Assembly (NCBI GenBank): GCA_020249435.1
Contig: JADCFQ010000023.1
Coordinates: 109,028-173,027, forward strand
Source: Roseomonas sp.
Lineage (GTDB): Bacteria > Pseudomonadota > Alphaproteobacteria > Acetobacterales > Acetobacteraceae
Direction: 5' to 3'
DNA length: 64,000 nucleotides
The notes beneath the pieces are model-generated. The model was not told the DNA's origin. It saw nothing but the letters and a program-made list of their open reading frames with translations, and did no database searches. Positions 1 through 9,654 of this stretch are shown here, one piece after another; position 1 is the stretch's first letter, and each line of letters opens with the position of its first letter. A program made the translations under genes and the position numbers.

Positions 1-348
1 GCGGATTTCTCCGCGCACCTCGTTGGCTGGGGATCGAACCCTGATGGATCGCATCCTTTGCGCAATATCCTGGCGACGGTGACGCGTGAGAAGGGCTGGG
101 GGTCTTCCAATCGCGGGCGCTATTCCAACCCGCAGTTGGATGCGCTGCTCGATCAATCCCTGGTCGAGCTGGATGAAGCCAAGCGCGTGCAGCTGGTGAT
201 TGAAGCGCAGCGCATCGCGGCTGAGGATGTGGCGGTGATCCCGCTCCATATCCAGACCAATATCTGGGGCATGCGCCGGCATTTGGCGCATGATGCCCGC
301 AATGATGAGCTGACGCGCGCGCAGGATGTGCGCCCGGCGGCGCGCTGA
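1..348 (+). CDS. Peptide-type ABC transporter solute-binding protein, C-terminal part (5' end outside window)
   Basis: The frame is open from base 1 with no start, so only the last 115 residues are present. The motif YSNPQLDALLDQS and the segment IAAEDVAVIPLHIQTNIWG match the C-terminal lobe of family 5 (DppA/OppA-like) periplasmic binding proteins, which capture peptides or similar solutes. The stop lies 15 bases before a DppB-like permease, so it heads the same transport operon. The track starts this ORF at TTG 58, but the frame continues upstream in family-like sequence (GWGSNPDGSHPL). The ligand cannot be told from this piece. Confidence 0.88.
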   Translation, partial: ADFSAHLVGWGSNPDGSHPLRNILATVTREKGWGSSNRGRYSNPQLDALLDQSLVELDEAKRVQLVIEAQRIAAEDVAVIPLHIQTNIWGMRRHLAHDARNDELTRAQDVRPAAR

Positions 349-363
349 ACCGGATAGGGGCTC

Positions 364-1341
364 ATGACCGTCTACCTCGTCCGGCGCGTCTTGCAGGCAC
401 TGCTTGTTGTGCTGGCGATGTCGCTGATTGTCTTCATTGGCGTCTATGCCATTGGCGATCCGGTGGAAATCCTGATCAGCCCGGATGCGGACCAGATTGA
501 GCGTGAACGCGCCGTGCAGGCGCTCGGGCTCGATCTGCCGCTCTGGCAGCAATATGCGGTGTTTCTGACCAAGGCGCTGCAGGGCGATTTGGGAAGGTCA
601 TTTGTCTATAATGAACCGGCGCTGAAGCTGATTTTGCAGCGCATGCCGGCGACGCTGGAATTGGCGTTTGGGGCGACGATCATCGCGCTGATCATCGGCC
701 TGCCGCTTGGGCTTTATGCGGGGCTTCGTCCCGAAGGCCGCTTCAGCCGCGTGATCATGGCTGGGTCCATCCTTGGCTTTTCGCTGCCCACCTTTTGGGT
801 GGGGCTGATGCTGATCATGGTGTTTGCGGTTTACCTCGGCTGGCTACCTTCAACCGGACGAGGGGAAACCGGCAGCCTATTCGGGCTGCAATGGTCTTTC
901 CTGACCTGGGATGGCTTGCGGCATATGGCGATGCCGGCGATCAATCTTTCATTGTTCAAGATCAGCCTGGTCATTCGCCTGACGCGTGCGGGTGTGCGCG
1001 AGACCATGCTGATGGATTATGTGAAATTCGCCCGCGCCAAGGGGCTTTCGCCGGCGCGCGTGACCTTCGTGCATGTGTTCAAGAATATCCTGATCCCGGT
1101 CGTGACCGTGGTGGGGCTTGAGCTTGGCAGCACCATCGCCTTTTCGGTGGTGACGGAAAGCGTCTTTGCCTGGCCCGGCATGGGCAAGCTGATTATTGAT
1201 TCGATCAATGTGCTCGATCGGCCAGTGATTGTCGCTTATCTCATGATGATCGTGCTGATGTTCATCGCCATCAATCTGATTGTTGATCTGACCTATTCAA
1301 TGCTTGACCCGCGCGTCCGGCTGGAGAGCAAAGGCACATGA
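364..1341 (+). CDS. ABC transporter permease, DppB type
   Basis: A 325-residue inner-membrane permease of the binding-protein-dependent peptide/nickel family. One membrane segment lies near the N-terminus, followed by a periplasmic loop and about five more segments. The cytoplasmic EAA-like loop (MDYVKFARAKGLSPARV, near residue 220) is the coupling site for the ATPases. Length is normal for DppB. It overlaps the next permease by four bases (ATGA), so translational coupling is likely. With the second permease it should form the heterodimeric channel. The substrate is not defined; dipeptides, oligopeptides or related compounds all remain possible. Confidence 0.92.
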   Translation: MTVYLVRRVLQALLVVLAMSLIVFIGVYAIGDPVEILISPDADQIERERAVQALGLDLPLWQQYAVFLTKALQGDLGRSFVYNEPALKLILQRMPATLELAFGATIIALIIGLPLGLYAGLRPEGRFSRVIMAGSILGFSLPTFWVGLMLIMVFAVYLGWLPSTGRGETGSLFGLQWSFLTWDGLRHMAMPAINLSLFKISLVIRLTRAGVRETMLMDYVKFARAKGLSPARVTFVHVFKNILIPVVTVVGLELGSTIAFSVVTESVFAWPGMGKLIIDSINVLDRPVIVAYLMMIVLMFIAINLIVDLTYSMLDPRVRLESKGT

Positions 1342-2249
1342 GCGAGGCTGTCATTTCCGCGAAGCCGGCGGATAAGGTGGAAACACCCTTCCGGCGCTTT
1401 GTGTCCGAATTCGCCGAAAGCAAGGTCGCCCTTGGTGCGCTGGTGGTTTTCATCATCATCGCGCTGCTGGCGATTTTCGCGCCCTGGATCACGCCGCAAA
1501 ACCCCTATGACTTGGCCGAGCTTGACATCATGGATGGGCGGATGGAGCCCGGCACGGTGGGCGGTGCGGGTTTCACCTATTGGCTCGGCACGGATGATCA
1601 GGGGCGCGATATGCTCTCCGGCATCATTTATGGCTTGCGGATTTCACTGACGGTTGGTGCGGGTTCGGCGCTGATTGCCTGCCTGATTGGCGCTTCCCTT
1701 GGTTTGCTCGCGGCTTATGCCGGTGGGCGGACCGATAGCGTGATCATGCGCCTTGTGGATTTGCAATTGTCCTTCCCGACCATTCTGGCGGCGCTCATGA
1801 TTCTAGCTTTTCTCGGCAAGGGCATCATGAATGTGGTGATCGCGCTGGTGTTGGTGGAATGGGCCTATTATGCGCGCACGGTGCGCGGCACGGCGCTGGT
1901 CGAAAGACGGCGCGAATATATTGAAGCGGCGCAATGCCTGGCTTTGCCGACGCATCGCGTACTGTTCCGCCATTTGCTGCCGAATTGCCTGCCGCCCTTG
2001 ATCGTTGTCGGCACCATGCAGGTGGCGCGTGCCATTGCGCTGGAAGCCACACTTTCCTTCCTTGGGCTTGGCGTGCCGATCACGGAACCATCGCTCGGCC
2101 TGCTGATCGCCAATGGCTATGAATATATGCTGTCCGGCAAATACTGGATTTCCTTCTATCCCGGCATTGCGCTGCTGATCACGATTGTCGCCATCAATCT
2201 GGTGGGCGATCAATTGCGCGATGTGCTGAACCCGCGGCTGAAGAAATAG
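1338..2249 (+). CDS. ABC transporter permease, DppC type
   Basis: A 303-residue partner permease. An N-terminal OppC_N-like cytoplasmic stretch leads into the first membrane segment (VALGALVVFIIIALLAIF). The BPD transport domain follows, with the loop EYIEAAQCLALPTHRVLF where the EAA motif is expected and the family phrase ATLSFLGLGV near residue 240. The start ATG overlaps the stop of the DppB-like gene (ATGA). Four bases separate its stop from the next ATPase gene. Length and domain order are typical of DppC/OppC. The role as second half of the inner-membrane channel is inferred from family and position. Confidence 0.92.
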   Translation: MSEAVISAKPADKVETPFRRFVSEFAESKVALGALVVFIIIALLAIFAPWITPQNPYDLAELDIMDGRMEPGTVGGAGFTYWLGTDDQGRDMLSGIIYGLRISLTVGAGSALIACLIGASLGLLAAYAGGRTDSVIMRLVDLQLSFPTILAALMILAFLGKGIMNVVIALVLVEWAYYARTVRGTALVERRREYIEAAQCLALPTHRVLFRHLLPNCLPPLIVVGTMQVARAIALEATLSFLGLGVPITEPSLGLLIANGYEYMLSGKYWISFYPGIALLITIVAINLVGDQLRDVLNPRLKK

Positions 2250-2253
2250 GCAG

Positions 2254-3237
2254 ATGACAGCACCTACACTCGAAGTTCGCGATTTGCAGACGCATTTCTT
2301 CACCCGCGCTGGCGTGGTGAAGGCAGTGGATGGCGTTTCCTTTTCTGTCGGCCGCGGCAAGGTGATGGGGCTGGTCGGAGAATCCGGTTCCGGCAAATCC
2401 GTCACGGGCTTTTCCATCATCGGCCTGGTTGATCCGCCGGGCAGGATTGCGGGCGGGTCCATCCTGTTTCAGGGGCGCGATCTGGCGAAGCTGTCCGAAG
2501 AAGAAATGCGCGATTTGCGGGGCAACCGCATCGCCATGATCTTCCAGGACCCGATGATGACGCTGAACCCGGTGCTGCGCATTGATACGCAGATGATCGA
2601 AACCGTGCTGGCGCATAAGAAGGTCTCGCATGAGGAAGCCCGCCAGCGCGCGCGTGACACACTTGGCATGGTCGGCATTCCATCCCCGGATGAACGGCTG
2701 AAAGCCTATCCGCACCAGTTTTCCGGCGGCATGCGCCAGCGTGTGGCGATTGCGATTGCGCTTTTGCATGAACCGCAATTGATTGTTGCCGATGAACCGA
2801 CCACGGCGCTTGATGTCACCATCCAGGGGCAGATATTGGCCGAGGTGCAGAAGCTTTGCGCCACCACCGGCACGTCCATGATCTGGATTACGCATGATCT
2901 TTCGGTGGTCGCCGGCCTCGCGGATGATATTGCGGTGATGTATGCGGGCCGCATTGTGGAGAAAGGCGCGGTGGGGGAGGTGCTGGACAAGCCCCTGCAT
3001 CCCTATACCCATGGGCTGATCGGTTCGGTGCCAAGCCGTAACAAGCGCGGTGAGGCGCTCAGGCAAATTCCCGGCATGACGCCTTCACTTCTCAACCTCC
3101 CGCCGGGCTGTGCCTTTCGTGCGCGTTGCCCGCGCGCCTCAGAAGCCTGCCTCGCAGAGCCTGTGATGGCGGAGCTTCTGCCAGGGCGCGAGGTGCGCTG
3201 CATTCACCCCCATCTCGAAGCCTCTGAGGCCGCATGA
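2254..3237 (+). CDS. ABC transporter ATP-binding protein, DppD type
   Basis: A 327-residue ATPase subunit. It carries Walker A GESGSGKS, signature FSGGMRQR, Walker [13 protein letters not shown] and the H-loop THD in canonical order. The C-terminal tail contains the oligopeptide-transporter extension ([17 protein letters not shown], then [11 protein letters not shown]), which in DppD/OppD families includes a cysteine-rich segment. It energises transport through the two permeases just upstream. It overlaps the next ATPase gene by four bases, giving the usual heterodimeric pair. Confidence 0.93.
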   Translation: MTAPTLEVRDLQTHFFTRAGVVKAVDGVSFSVGRGKVMGLVGESGSGKSVTGFSIIGLVDPPGRIAGGSILFQGRDLAKLSEEEMRDLRGNRIAMIFQDPMMTLNPVLRIDTQMIETVLAHKKVSHEEARQRARDTLGMVGIPSPDERLKAYPHQFSGGMRQRVAIAIALLHEPQLIVADEPTTALDVTIQGQILAEVQKLCATTGTSMIWITHDLSVVAGLADDIAVMYAGRIVEKGAVGEVLDKPLHPYTHGLIGSVPSRNKRGEALRQIPGMTPSLLNLPPGCAFRARCPRASEACLAEPVMAELLPGREVRCIHPHLEASEAA

Positions 3238-4232
3238 ACGCCGCACCCATGCTGGAACTGCGCGGCATTACGCGCCGGTTCGAAAAGAAGTTGGATTTCG
3301 CGGGCCGCATTGCGCAGCGCCTGGGCGCGCCGGTGCGGGAAGAAGTGGTGCATGCCGTGGATGGCGTGGACCTGACGGTCCGCAAGGGTGAGGTTGTCGG
3401 CCTGGTTGGTGAATCCGGCTGCGGCAAATCCACGCTGGGGCGCATGGTGGCGGGCATTTTACCGCCAACGGAGGGCACCATTCTGCGCGATGGCCGCGAC
3501 ATCAAGGCGCTGACGGGTGCTGAAGCGCGGCAGATGAAGCTCCGCACCCAGATGATTTTCCAGGACCCCTATGCCTCGCTCAATCCGCGCATGCGCGTTC
3601 TGGATATTGTGGGCGAGGCACCGCGCGTGCATGGGCTTTTGGCTGGTGCGTCCTTTGATGATTATGTGGATGAGCAAATGCGCCGCGCGGGTTTGGACCC
3701 GGGCTTCAAGCGGCGCTATCCGCATCAATTCTCAGGCGGGCAGCGGCAACGTATCGGGATTGCGCGCGCGCTTGCGGTGAAGCCGGATTTCATTGTCTGC
3801 GATGAAGCCGTGGCGGCGCTGGATGTTTCGATCCAGGCACAAATCCTTAACCTGTTCATGCGCCTCAGGAAGGAACTCGATCTGACCTATCTTTTCATCA
3901 GCCATGATCTTGGCGTGGTGGAGCATCTCTCGGATCGCGTGGTGATCATGTATCTCGGGCGCGTGGTGGAGGAAGCGGATACGGAAACCGTCTTCCGCCG
4001 GCCCAATCACCCCTATACGCGGTCCTTGCTGGATTCCGTGCCGCGGATTGAAAACCGCAAGCGCGCCTTTTCGGTCGTAAAGGGGGAAATCCCGTCACCG
4101 CTTAATCCGCCGAGTGGCTGCCATTTCCATCCGCGCTGTCCGCTCGCGATGGAACGCTGCAAGGTGGAAGTGCCGAAGCTGCGAGAGATCGCGCCCGGCC
4201 AGCGCAGCGCCTGCCATTTGAACGATCAATGA
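3234..4232 (+). CDS. ABC transporter ATP-binding protein, DppF type
   Basis: A 332-residue second ATPase. Walker A GESGCGKS, signature FSGGQRQR and H-loop SHD are intact. The Walker B region reads [12 protein letters not shown], where most homologues have DEPVSALD; the catalytic Glu is kept but the usual Pro is Ala. The C-terminal extension includes [11 protein letters not shown] and [15 protein letters not shown], as in DppF/OppF. An insertion near residue 20-35 ([17 protein letters not shown]) precedes the A-loop and is common in this subfamily. Its stop overlaps the start of a tiny lipoprotein gene (ATGA), which extends the operon by one gene. Confidence 0.92.
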   Translation: MNAAPMLELRGITRRFEKKLDFAGRIAQRLGAPVREEVVHAVDGVDLTVRKGEVVGLVGESGCGKSTLGRMVAGILPPTEGTILRDGRDIKALTGAEARQMKLRTQMIFQDPYASLNPRMRVLDIVGEAPRVHGLLAGASFDDYVDEQMRRAGLDPGFKRRYPHQFSGGQRQRIGIARALAVKPDFIVCDEAVAALDVSIQAQILNLFMRLRKELDLTYLFISHDLGVVEHLSDRVVIMYLGRVVEEADTETVFRRPNHPYTRSLLDSVPRIENRKRAFSVVKGEIPSPLNPPSGCHFHPRCPLAMERCKVEVPKLREIAPGQRSACHLNDQ

Positions 4233-4348
4233 GGCTGCGCTTTATCCTCGCTGCGCTTTTGCTGATTGGCCTTGCCGCTTGTGAAAGCAGCGGCACGCGC
4301 GGCGGCTATGTTGGTGGCGGGGCGGGCGGCAATCGCACCTCAAACTGA
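4229..4348 (+). CDS. Predicted small lipoprotein (39 aa), not in ORF track
   Basis: A 39-codon ORF starts at an ATG overlapping the dppF-like stop (ATGA). It encodes a basic start (MRLRF), a hydrophobic stretch (ILAALLLIGLAAC) and a lipobox LAAC. Only about 22 residues would follow the lipidated Cys, rich in Gly and Ser (GGYVGGGAGGN). This fits an export signal cleaved by signal peptidase II. Coupling to the ABC operon suggests an accessory role at the membrane, but no family is recognised. It converges with and overlaps the MFS gene on the minus strand by nine bases. It is below the length cutoff of the track. Confidence 0.6.
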   Translation: MRLRFILAALLLIGLAACESSGTRGGYVGGGAGGNRTSN

Positions 4349-5530
4349 ATGAGCACCGCGCGGGCGTGACGCCGCGTAGAAACTCGCCGCCGCGAAAAGC
4401 GCAATCCCCAGCAGCAACCAAGGCACCGGGCCATAGCCGCCCGCCGCATCCCACACCAAGGCCAGCGCCAAGGGGGCAGCGGTGCGCGGCAAAACCGCAA
4501 AGGCGGAAAGCGCACCGGATGTCGAGGCAAAGCCATCGCGGCCCATGATTTCGGCGACACCTGCGGCGCGCAGAATGGTCAGCAAGCCATCCGCCACCGC
4601 CCAGGCAATGATGAAGGCAATGGTCAGCGCCAGGCTATTGGGTGCGAGTGCAAATAGCGCCATGCCAATCGGCAGCAACAGTAAGGCAAAGCGCCCAACA
4701 TGGCGCATGGCGACACCTCGGCCCAGCGTGAACAATACCAGCCGCGCCGCGACTTGCCCCGGCCCATGCGCGGCGGCCAGCAGCAAGACGGTCGCTTCCG
4801 GCCAGCCGCGTTCGCGCAGCAGCAGTACCAGATGCGCGCCAAGCCCGGTGCCGATGAAGGCGTGTGCGGCGAAGCAAAAGGCCAAGCCCAGAAACACTGG
4901 ATCGCGCAAGCGACGCAGCAAGGATACTGGCGGCGGGCTTTCCGCCATGCGCTTCGGCGGCCCTGCCTTGCGCAGCATGAAGCCGGTCAGTGCCGCTGAG
5001 CCGGTTTGGATCACCGCCAGCACCAGCAGCGCATCGCGCCAGCCGAACGCCCCGATCAGTATTTCCACCAACGGAATGAAAATGGTGCCGGTAAAACCCG
5101 TGATCAGCGTAATCGCCGTAATGCTGCGCGTCACATCGCGCGCTTCCGCCACCACCACCGCCATGGCCGGCCCCCACAGGCAAGTGGCATGCGCCGCCCC
5201 CAGCAAAACCCAGATGGCGACAAAGGCGATGGGATGGGAGACAAAACTCCAACACACCAGCAAGGCCGCACCCAATAACGCGCCGCCCGTCATCATGCCG
5301 CGCGGCCCGTGGCGATCCTGCCAGCGCCCCGCCGGCACCGCGACCAGGCCAGAGATCAACAAGCCGCAAGTGAATGCGCCCGAGATCAATACGCGCGACC
5401 AGCCAAGCTCCGCTTCCATCGGCGCGACCATCAATTGGAAGGGGGTGAAAAGGCAGCCCCAGCCGACAAGCTGTGTAATCGCGGTGCCCCAGAACAATAG
5501 CCGGGGCGCAATGCGCGGCGCGTCACTCAC
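4340..5530 (-). CDS. MFS transporter
   Basis: A 396-residue major facilitator protein with about 12 hydrophobic segments. After the second segment comes the loop [13 protein letters not shown], a form of the MFS motif A (GxxxDRxGxR). The start is GTG at 5530, overlapping the nadK stop (GTGA), so it is the last gene of a minus-strand operon. Substrate is unknown; MFS proteins without close relatives cannot be assigned from sequence alone. Length fits the usual 390-420 residues. Its stop overlaps the end of the small lipoprotein gene on the plus strand. Confidence 0.85.
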   Translation of the reverse strand: MSDAPRIAPRLLFWGTAITQLVGWGCLFTPFQLMVAPMEAELGWSRVLISGAFTCGLLISGLVAVPAGRWQDRHGPRGMMTGGALLGAALLVCWSFVSHPIAFVAIWVLLGAAHATCLWGPAMAVVVAEARDVTRSITAITLITGFTGTIFIPLVEILIGAFGWRDALLVLAVIQTGSAALTGFMLRKAGPPKRMAESPPPVSLLRRLRDPVFLGLAFCFAAHAFIGTGLGAHLVLLLRERGWPEATVLLLAAAHGPGQVAARLVLFTLGRGVAMRHVGRFALLLLPIGMALFALAPNSLALTIAFIIAWAVADGLLTILRAAGVAEIMGRDGFASTSGALSAFAVLPRTAAPLALALVWDAAGGYGPVPWLLLGIALFAAASFYAASRPRGAHSV

Positions 5531-6303
5531 ACGGTGAATTGCTCGGCAATGATGCGCTCGGAAAGCCCGTGATCAGGGTCGAACATCAGCGTCAGTGAGA
5601 CATCGCGCGCTTCGCGCACCTCAACCCGCGTCACATCGCGCACTTCGGTGTAATCCGCGACGGCCGCGACGGGGCGCTTTTCCGCCTCCAGAATATCGAA
5701 CACCACGGTTGCATCTGAAGGCAGCAGCGCGCCGCGCCAGCGCCGCGGGCGAAAGGCGGAAATCGGCGTCAGCGGCAGCAGATTCGCACTTAGCGGCACA
5801 ATCGGACCATGGGCGGAAAGATTATAGGCGGTGCTGCCGGCGGGCGTGCTCACCAGGATGCCATCGCAAATCAATTCCGGTAGCCTGGCCTTGCCATCCA
5901 CCAATATGCGTATCTTGGCGGCCTGGCGGCTTTCACGCAGCAGGGAGACTTCGTTGATGGCGAGTGCTTCCACCGATGGGGCATTGTCGCGCAGCGCCAC
6001 CATGCGCAAAGGATGCACAATGGCGGTTTGCGCGGCGGCAAGCCGCGCGGGCAGATCATCTTCCCGATAATCATTCATCAAAAAGCCGACACTACCGCGA
6101 TTCATGCCATAAACCGGCAAGCCGCGACGCAGAAAGCGATGCAGTGTTTCCAGCATGAAGCCATCACCGCCGAGTGCAACCACCACTTCGGCCTCTTCTT
6201 CCGCCGCGCTGCCGTAACGCGTGACAAGCGCGGCGCGGGCCTTTTGCGCCTCAGCACTTTGCCCGGCCAGGATGGCAACGCGGCGGGGCGCGAAGGCGTT
6301 CAT
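5527..6303 (-). CDS. nadK: NAD kinase
   Basis: A 258-residue cytoplasmic enzyme that phosphorylates NAD to NADP. The GGDG motif ([17 protein letters not shown], about residue 45-60), the NE motif ([11 protein letters not shown]) and the substrate loop [22 protein letters not shown] are all present. The track starts at a TTG four codons upstream. ATG 6303 is preferred because it overlaps the stop of the upstream amidase gene (ATGA) and gives the sequence [10 protein letters not shown]. The downstream MFS gene overlaps its stop. Length is typical of alphaproteobacterial NadK. Confidence 0.93.
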   Translation of the reverse strand: MNAFAPRRVAILAGQSAEAQKARAALVTRYGSAAEEEAEVVVALGGDGFMLETLHRFLRRGLPVYGMNRGSVGFLMNDYREDDLPARLAAAQTAIVHPLRMVALRDNAPSVEALAINEVSLLRESRQAAKIRILVDGKARLPELICDGILVSTPAGSTAYNLSAHGPIVPLSANLLPLTPISAFRPRRWRGALLPSDATVVFDILEAEKRPVAAVADYTEVRDVTRVEVREARDVSLTLMFDPDHGLSERIIAEQFTV

Positions 6304-7145
6304 GGGCGCTGCCAACCCGCAGCAGCCGCGCGATGTTCCAACAGCGGCATATCGCGCCGCACGCGTGCGGTAAGCGCCTGGTCTATGCGAGCGGTCGCGT
6401 GGCCTTTGCCGTCGCTCGCCTTTGCCACCACATGTCCCCAGGGATCGGCGATCAGGGAATGGCCATAGACGCTGCGTTGCGCGCCGCGTTCCTCATATTG
6501 GCCGAAGGAAGCGGCGGCGATGATCCAGCATTGCGTATCAATCGCGCGCGCCCGCAGCAGCGCTTCCCAATGATCCTTGCCGGTTTGCAGCGTAAAGTTG
6601 GAGGGCACCAGAATCGCCTCGGCACCCATTTGCCTGAGCGCCAAATACAATTCCGGAAAGCGAATATCGTAGCAGATGGTGCAGGCAAAACGGATGCCGC
6701 CCGCGTCAAACAGCGCCAGATCACGCCCGCCGCCATAAAGCGCGCTTTCCCGGTAGCCGGTGCCATCGGGCGCGGTGATGTCGAACAGGTGGATCTTGCG
6801 ATAGCGCGCAATCTCAACCCCATCAGGCCCAAAAACCAGCGAGGTATTGAACAGCTTCTCACCACCATTTTCGATGATGGAACCGCCATGCACGGTCATG
6901 CCATGCCGACGCGCGAGGCCGCGCAGCAGCTCATAGGCCGGGCCGCCTTCAGCACCTGGTGTGGGTAGTACTTCGGCGGCGGCCATGCGGGCATCTCGCC
7001 CACCGCCAAGATTGGTCCAGGTCTCGGGCAGGCTGACCAGCCCGGGCCGGTCAGACGCTACCGCGGCTTCGATCAGCGCTTCGGCCTGCACGAGATTCGC
7101 GGCCTTGTTGCTGCCCTGGTTCATCTGGATCACGCTGACGCGCAT
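6300..7145 (-). CDS. Nitrilase-superfamily amidase, Nit1-like (deaminated glutathione amidase family)
   Basis: A 281-residue carbon-nitrogen hydrolase. The catalytic triad is visible as Glu in LPETWTN (about residue 43), Lys in YRKIHLFD and Cys in [10 protein letters not shown]. The YRKIHLFDI and [14 protein letters not shown] phrases resemble Nit1, which removes the amide from deaminated glutathione, a metabolite-repair role. The track begins at residue -62. The ATG at 7145 is chosen because an AGGAG lies seven bases upstream and the conserved [13 protein letters not shown] start follows. It sits in a minus-strand operon and overlaps nadK. An omega-amidase function is a possible alternative. 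Confidence 0.85.
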   Translation of the reverse strand: MRVSVIQMNQGSNKAANLVQAEALIEAAVASDRPGLVSLPETWTNLGGGRDARMAAAEVLPTPGAEGGPAYELLRGLARRHGMTVHGGSIIENGGEKLFNTSLVFGPDGVEIARYRKIHLFDITAPDGTGYRESALYGGGRDLALFDAGGIRFACTICYDIRFPELYLALRQMGAEAILVPSNFTLQTGKDHWEALLRARAIDTQCWIIAAASFGQYEERGAQRSVYGHSLIADPWGHVVAKASDGKGHATARIDQALTARVRRDMPLLEHRAAAAGWQRP

Positions 7146-7215
7146 CCGCCTACTCCTGCCATGTATGGCCCCCATCAAGCCGGGGAGGGGGCCGGTCCGC
7201 AAGGGGGCGCGTGGA

Positions 7216-7605
7216 TCAGCCGCGCGGCGTGCGCCAATCAAGCTTCGGTTCGGCGCGGCGTTCCCGCAAGGGTGGCGCGCTATAGGCGGGCGGCGGCGGC
7301 ACCGGCGCGCTAAGGCGCGGCCCGGCTTCAACTTCCCGCCGGGTGAAGCCTGCGGGTTCTTCCCAATCCTGCTCCACCGGGGCGCGCGGGGCGGCGGCAG
7401 GCCCGGCGCGGCGCAATTCGGCGCGGAGTTCCGCCAATTGCAGTTCCAGCGCTTCCAGCCGCGATTTCACGCCATAAACGGCGAAGGGCATGCCAAGGAA
7501 GGCCAGCACCAGAAGTCCCAATAGCAGCGCCAGGATCAAGCCCGTCCAGCCCGGAAAGCCGGGGAAGGTGAGGGCGGCGATCAGGGCTTGCAGGGCTTCA
7601 ACCAC
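7216..7605 (-). CDS. Hypothetical membrane-anchored coiled-coil protein (129 aa)
   Basis: No family is recognised. A GTG start at 7605 overlaps the end of moaA by eight bases. After about 15 residues comes one strong membrane segment ([19 protein letters not shown]). A short coiled-coil-like stretch follows ([19 protein letters not shown]), then a Pro/Ala/Arg-rich tail. This suggests a single-pass protein with a cytoplasmic or periplasmic helix and a disordered end. Its place between moaA and the amidase gene says little about its role. Confidence 0.65.
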   Translation of the reverse strand: MVEALQALIAALTFPGFPGWTGLILALLLGLLVLAFLGMPFAVYGVKSRLEALELQLAELRAELRRAGPAAAPRAPVEQDWEEPAGFTRREVEAGPRLSAPVPPPPAYSAPPLRERRAEPKLDWRTPRG

Positions 7606-8620
7606 CGGTCACACTCATGTGCCGGGCGACGGCGGGGCGATTGCGCCGGCGGTCAATCACGAAATCATGGCCCTTGGGCTTGCGGGCAATGGCGTCATGG
7701 ATCGCTTGCAACAGGGTGGCGTCATCCACGCTGGGGTCTCGCAAAAGCGCGCGGAATTCCGCCGCATCATCCTGACCCAAGCACATATAGAGCGTGCCGG
7801 TGCAGGTCAGCCGCACGCGGTTGCAGCTTTCGCAGAAATTATGCGTCATCGGCGTGATGAAGCCGATCCGCTGGCCGGTTTCCGTCACGCGCATATAGCG
7901 TGCCGGGCCACCCGTTGAGTAATGGGTGTCTTCCAGCGTCCAATTCTGCTTGAGGCGAGAGCGTACCAGCGACAGCGGCAAATACTGATCCGTACGATCG
8001 CCGGTGATATCGCCCATCGGCATGGTCTCGATCAGGCAAAGATCAAAGCCGTGTTCGCCGCACCAGGCAATCATGCGGTCATATTCATGCTCATTCACGC
8101 CCTTCAGCGCGACAGCATTGATCTTGATGGCAAGCCCGGCGGCCTTGGCGGCGAAAATGCCATCCAGCGTCTGTTCAATCTTGCCCCAGCGCGTGACGGC
8201 AGCGAAGGCATCCGCATCCAACGTATCAAGCGACACATTGATGCGCCGCACGCCGGCGGCAAAAAGCTCATCCGCATAGCGCACAAGCTGCGTGCCATTG
8301 GTGGTCAGCGTGAGTTCACGCAAGCCACCCGGGCCGATGCGTTGCCCCAAGCCCCGGATCAGCGACATCACATTCTTGCGCACCAAGGGCTCGCCGCCCG
8401 TCAGCCTGATCTTGTCAACGCCGCTGGCGATGAAGGCGGCGGAGAGGCGTTCCAATTCCTCAAGCGTCAGGATTTCCGCCTTGGGCAGGAAGGTCATGTC
8501 TTCCGCCATGCAATAGACGCAGCGCAGATCGCAGCGATCCGTCACGGAAACGCGCAAATAGGACACATGGCGCCCGAAGGGGTCCATCAGGGGCGCGGCT
8601 TGCTGAGACTGGGCGTTCAT
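7598..8620 (-). CDS. moaA: GTP 3',8-cyclase MoaA (molybdenum cofactor biosynthesis)
   Basis: A 340-residue radical SAM enzyme for the first step of molybdopterin synthesis, cyclising GTP. The N-terminal cluster motif is CDLRCVYC (CxxxCxxC) and the C-terminal second cluster is in [19 protein letters not shown]. The protein ends in Gly-Gly (VTGG), the tail needed for activity in MoaA. The track extends the frame 52 codons upstream into the TSUP gene. ATG 8620 is chosen as it gives a normal length and MNAQSQQ start, although its Shine-Dalgarno is weak. The partner moaC is not in the window. Confidence 0.95.
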   Translation of the reverse strand: MNAQSQQAAPLMDPFGRHVSYLRVSVTDRCDLRCVYCMAEDMTFLPKAEILTLEELERLSAAFIASGVDKIRLTGGEPLVRKNVMSLIRGLGQRIGPGGLRELTLTTNGTQLVRYADELFAAGVRRINVSLDTLDADAFAAVTRWGKIEQTLDGIFAAKAAGLAIKINAVALKGVNEHEYDRMIAWCGEHGFDLCLIETMPMGDITGDRTDQYLPLSLVRSRLKQNWTLEDTHYSTGGPARYMRVTETGQRIGFITPMTHNFCESCNRVRLTCTGTLYMCLGQDDAAEFRALLRDPSVDDATLLQAIHDAIARKPKGHDFVIDRRRNRPAVARHMSVTGG

Positions 8621-8667
8621 GAAGGGCGATTTGGGGGCGAAGCGGGGTCCGGTGCAAGACCCCTCGT

Positions 8668-9423
8668 TCAAATGAGCAGCGCGATGGACCCAGCCCCGAT
8701 CAGCACAATCAGGGCAAAGGGCCGATACCAGCTTTGCGGCACCACATGGAAAAGCCTGGCACCAATGCGCGCGCATATCACCAGGATGGGCAGCAGCACG
8801 GCGGCGCGGACCAGGGCCGCCAGATCAAACAGCCCGAGAAATAGCGGCGGGAAGACCGAAATCAGCGAAATCACCGAAAAGAACAGGATCAGATTGGCCC
8901 GATGCGTCTTGGCCGCTTCCTTCCCCGCCAAAAGGTACAGAATAACCGGCGGCCCGGACATGCCGGTGGAGCCCTTGAGCAGGCCAGAAACCGCCCCCAC
9001 CGCCATATTCAACGGTAAGGGCCGGGACCCGTTATAGCGCCAGCCCGACATCAGCAGCCCGCCGAAGACCAGCACAAAGGCGCCAATGGCGCGGCGCAAA
9101 ACCTCTCCATCCGCCGTGATCAGGATATAGGCGCCAAGGGGCGTCATCAGCGCTGCCGTGCCGCCAATCGGCAGGATGACGCGCCGGTCTGCATCCTTGA
9201 GCGCGCTCGGCAGCAATTGGATGGAAACGATCAATTCCATCAGCAGCATCACCGGCACGCCGGCCTTTGGGCCCCAGAGCACGGAATAGATCGGCGCCAG
9301 GATCACCGCCGTGCCAAAGCCGGCATAGCCGCGCATCAGGCCGGCAATGGCGGTGGCAAGGGCGGCGGCCAGCAGGCGCCAATCGGTCAGCACCGGCAGG
9401 GCAGCATTGATCAGATCGGTCAT
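8668..9423 (-). CDS. TSUP (TauE/SafE) family permease
   Basis: A 251-residue membrane protein with about eight hydrophobic segments. The repeated family phrases [17 protein letters not shown] (first half) and [19 protein letters not shown] (second half) are typical of the sulfite exporter TauE/SafE family. Members move sulfite, sulfoacetate or other small anions, but the substrate here is not defined. The ATG overlaps the DUF3553 stop (ATGA). moaA follows after 47 bases. A link to sulfite or molybdoenzyme metabolism is only suggestive. Confidence 0.85.
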   Translation of the reverse strand: MTDLINAALPVLTDWRLLAAALATAIAGLMRGYAGFGTAVILAPIYSVLWGPKAGVPVMLLMELIVSIQLLPSALKDADRRVILPIGGTAALMTPLGAYILITADGEVLRRAIGAFVLVFGGLLMSGWRYNGSRPLPLNMAVGAVSGLLKGSTGMSGPPVILYLLAGKEAAKTHRANLILFFSVISLISVFPPLFLGLFDLAALVRAAVLLPILVICARIGARLFHVVPQSWYRPFALIVLIGAGSIALLI

Positions 9424-9602
9424 TTGGCGGGCGGGGCCTCAATAATCAGGTCAATCAGCCGGGCATTGATCAACACCTTGCCGGCATGCTCGAAATTGAC
9501 GGTGACGCGATCTCCGGCCACGGATTGGACCTGACCCAGGCCCCAATCTGCCTCGGTCGGGTGGCGCACGCGCATCCCAGGTTCTATCAAGGCCATCACC
9601 AT
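9420..9602 (-). CDS. DUF3553 family small protein (60 aa)
   Basis: Sixty residues with the family pattern VRHPTEADWGLGQVQSV and VTVNFEHAGKVLI. This resembles the small beta-rich DUF3553 domain, which in larger proteins occurs at the end of UvrD/PcrA-like helicases. Function of the stand-alone form is unknown. It is the first gene of the minus-strand operon and shares a short divergent promoter region with the chpT-like gene. Two ATGs (MVM) two codons apart could serve as the start. Confidence 0.75.
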   Translation of the reverse strand: MVMALIEPGMRVRHPTEADWGLGQVQSVAGDRVTVNFEHAGKVLINARLIDLIIEAPPAK

Positions 9603-9605
9603 CCG

Positions 9606-9635
9606 TTGACGCTGTTAATCACTCGCTAGGCATAA
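9606..9635 (+). promoter_or_regulatory. Candidate promoter for the chpT-che operon
   Basis: TTGACG at 9606 is followed 18 bases later by GCATAA. The -35 box matches 5 of 6 sigma-70 consensus bases, and the -10 box is poor. It lies in the 52-base gap between divergent genes, 20 bases before the ATG at 9655. The call rests on motif and position only. Confidence 0.35.
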
Positions 9636-9654
9636 GAGGATACTGTCCAAGCCC

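Noticed and set aside
4482-5537. 351-codon plus-strand ORF
   Set aside because: Antisense to the MFS transporter; Ser/Pro/Lys-rich with no domain.
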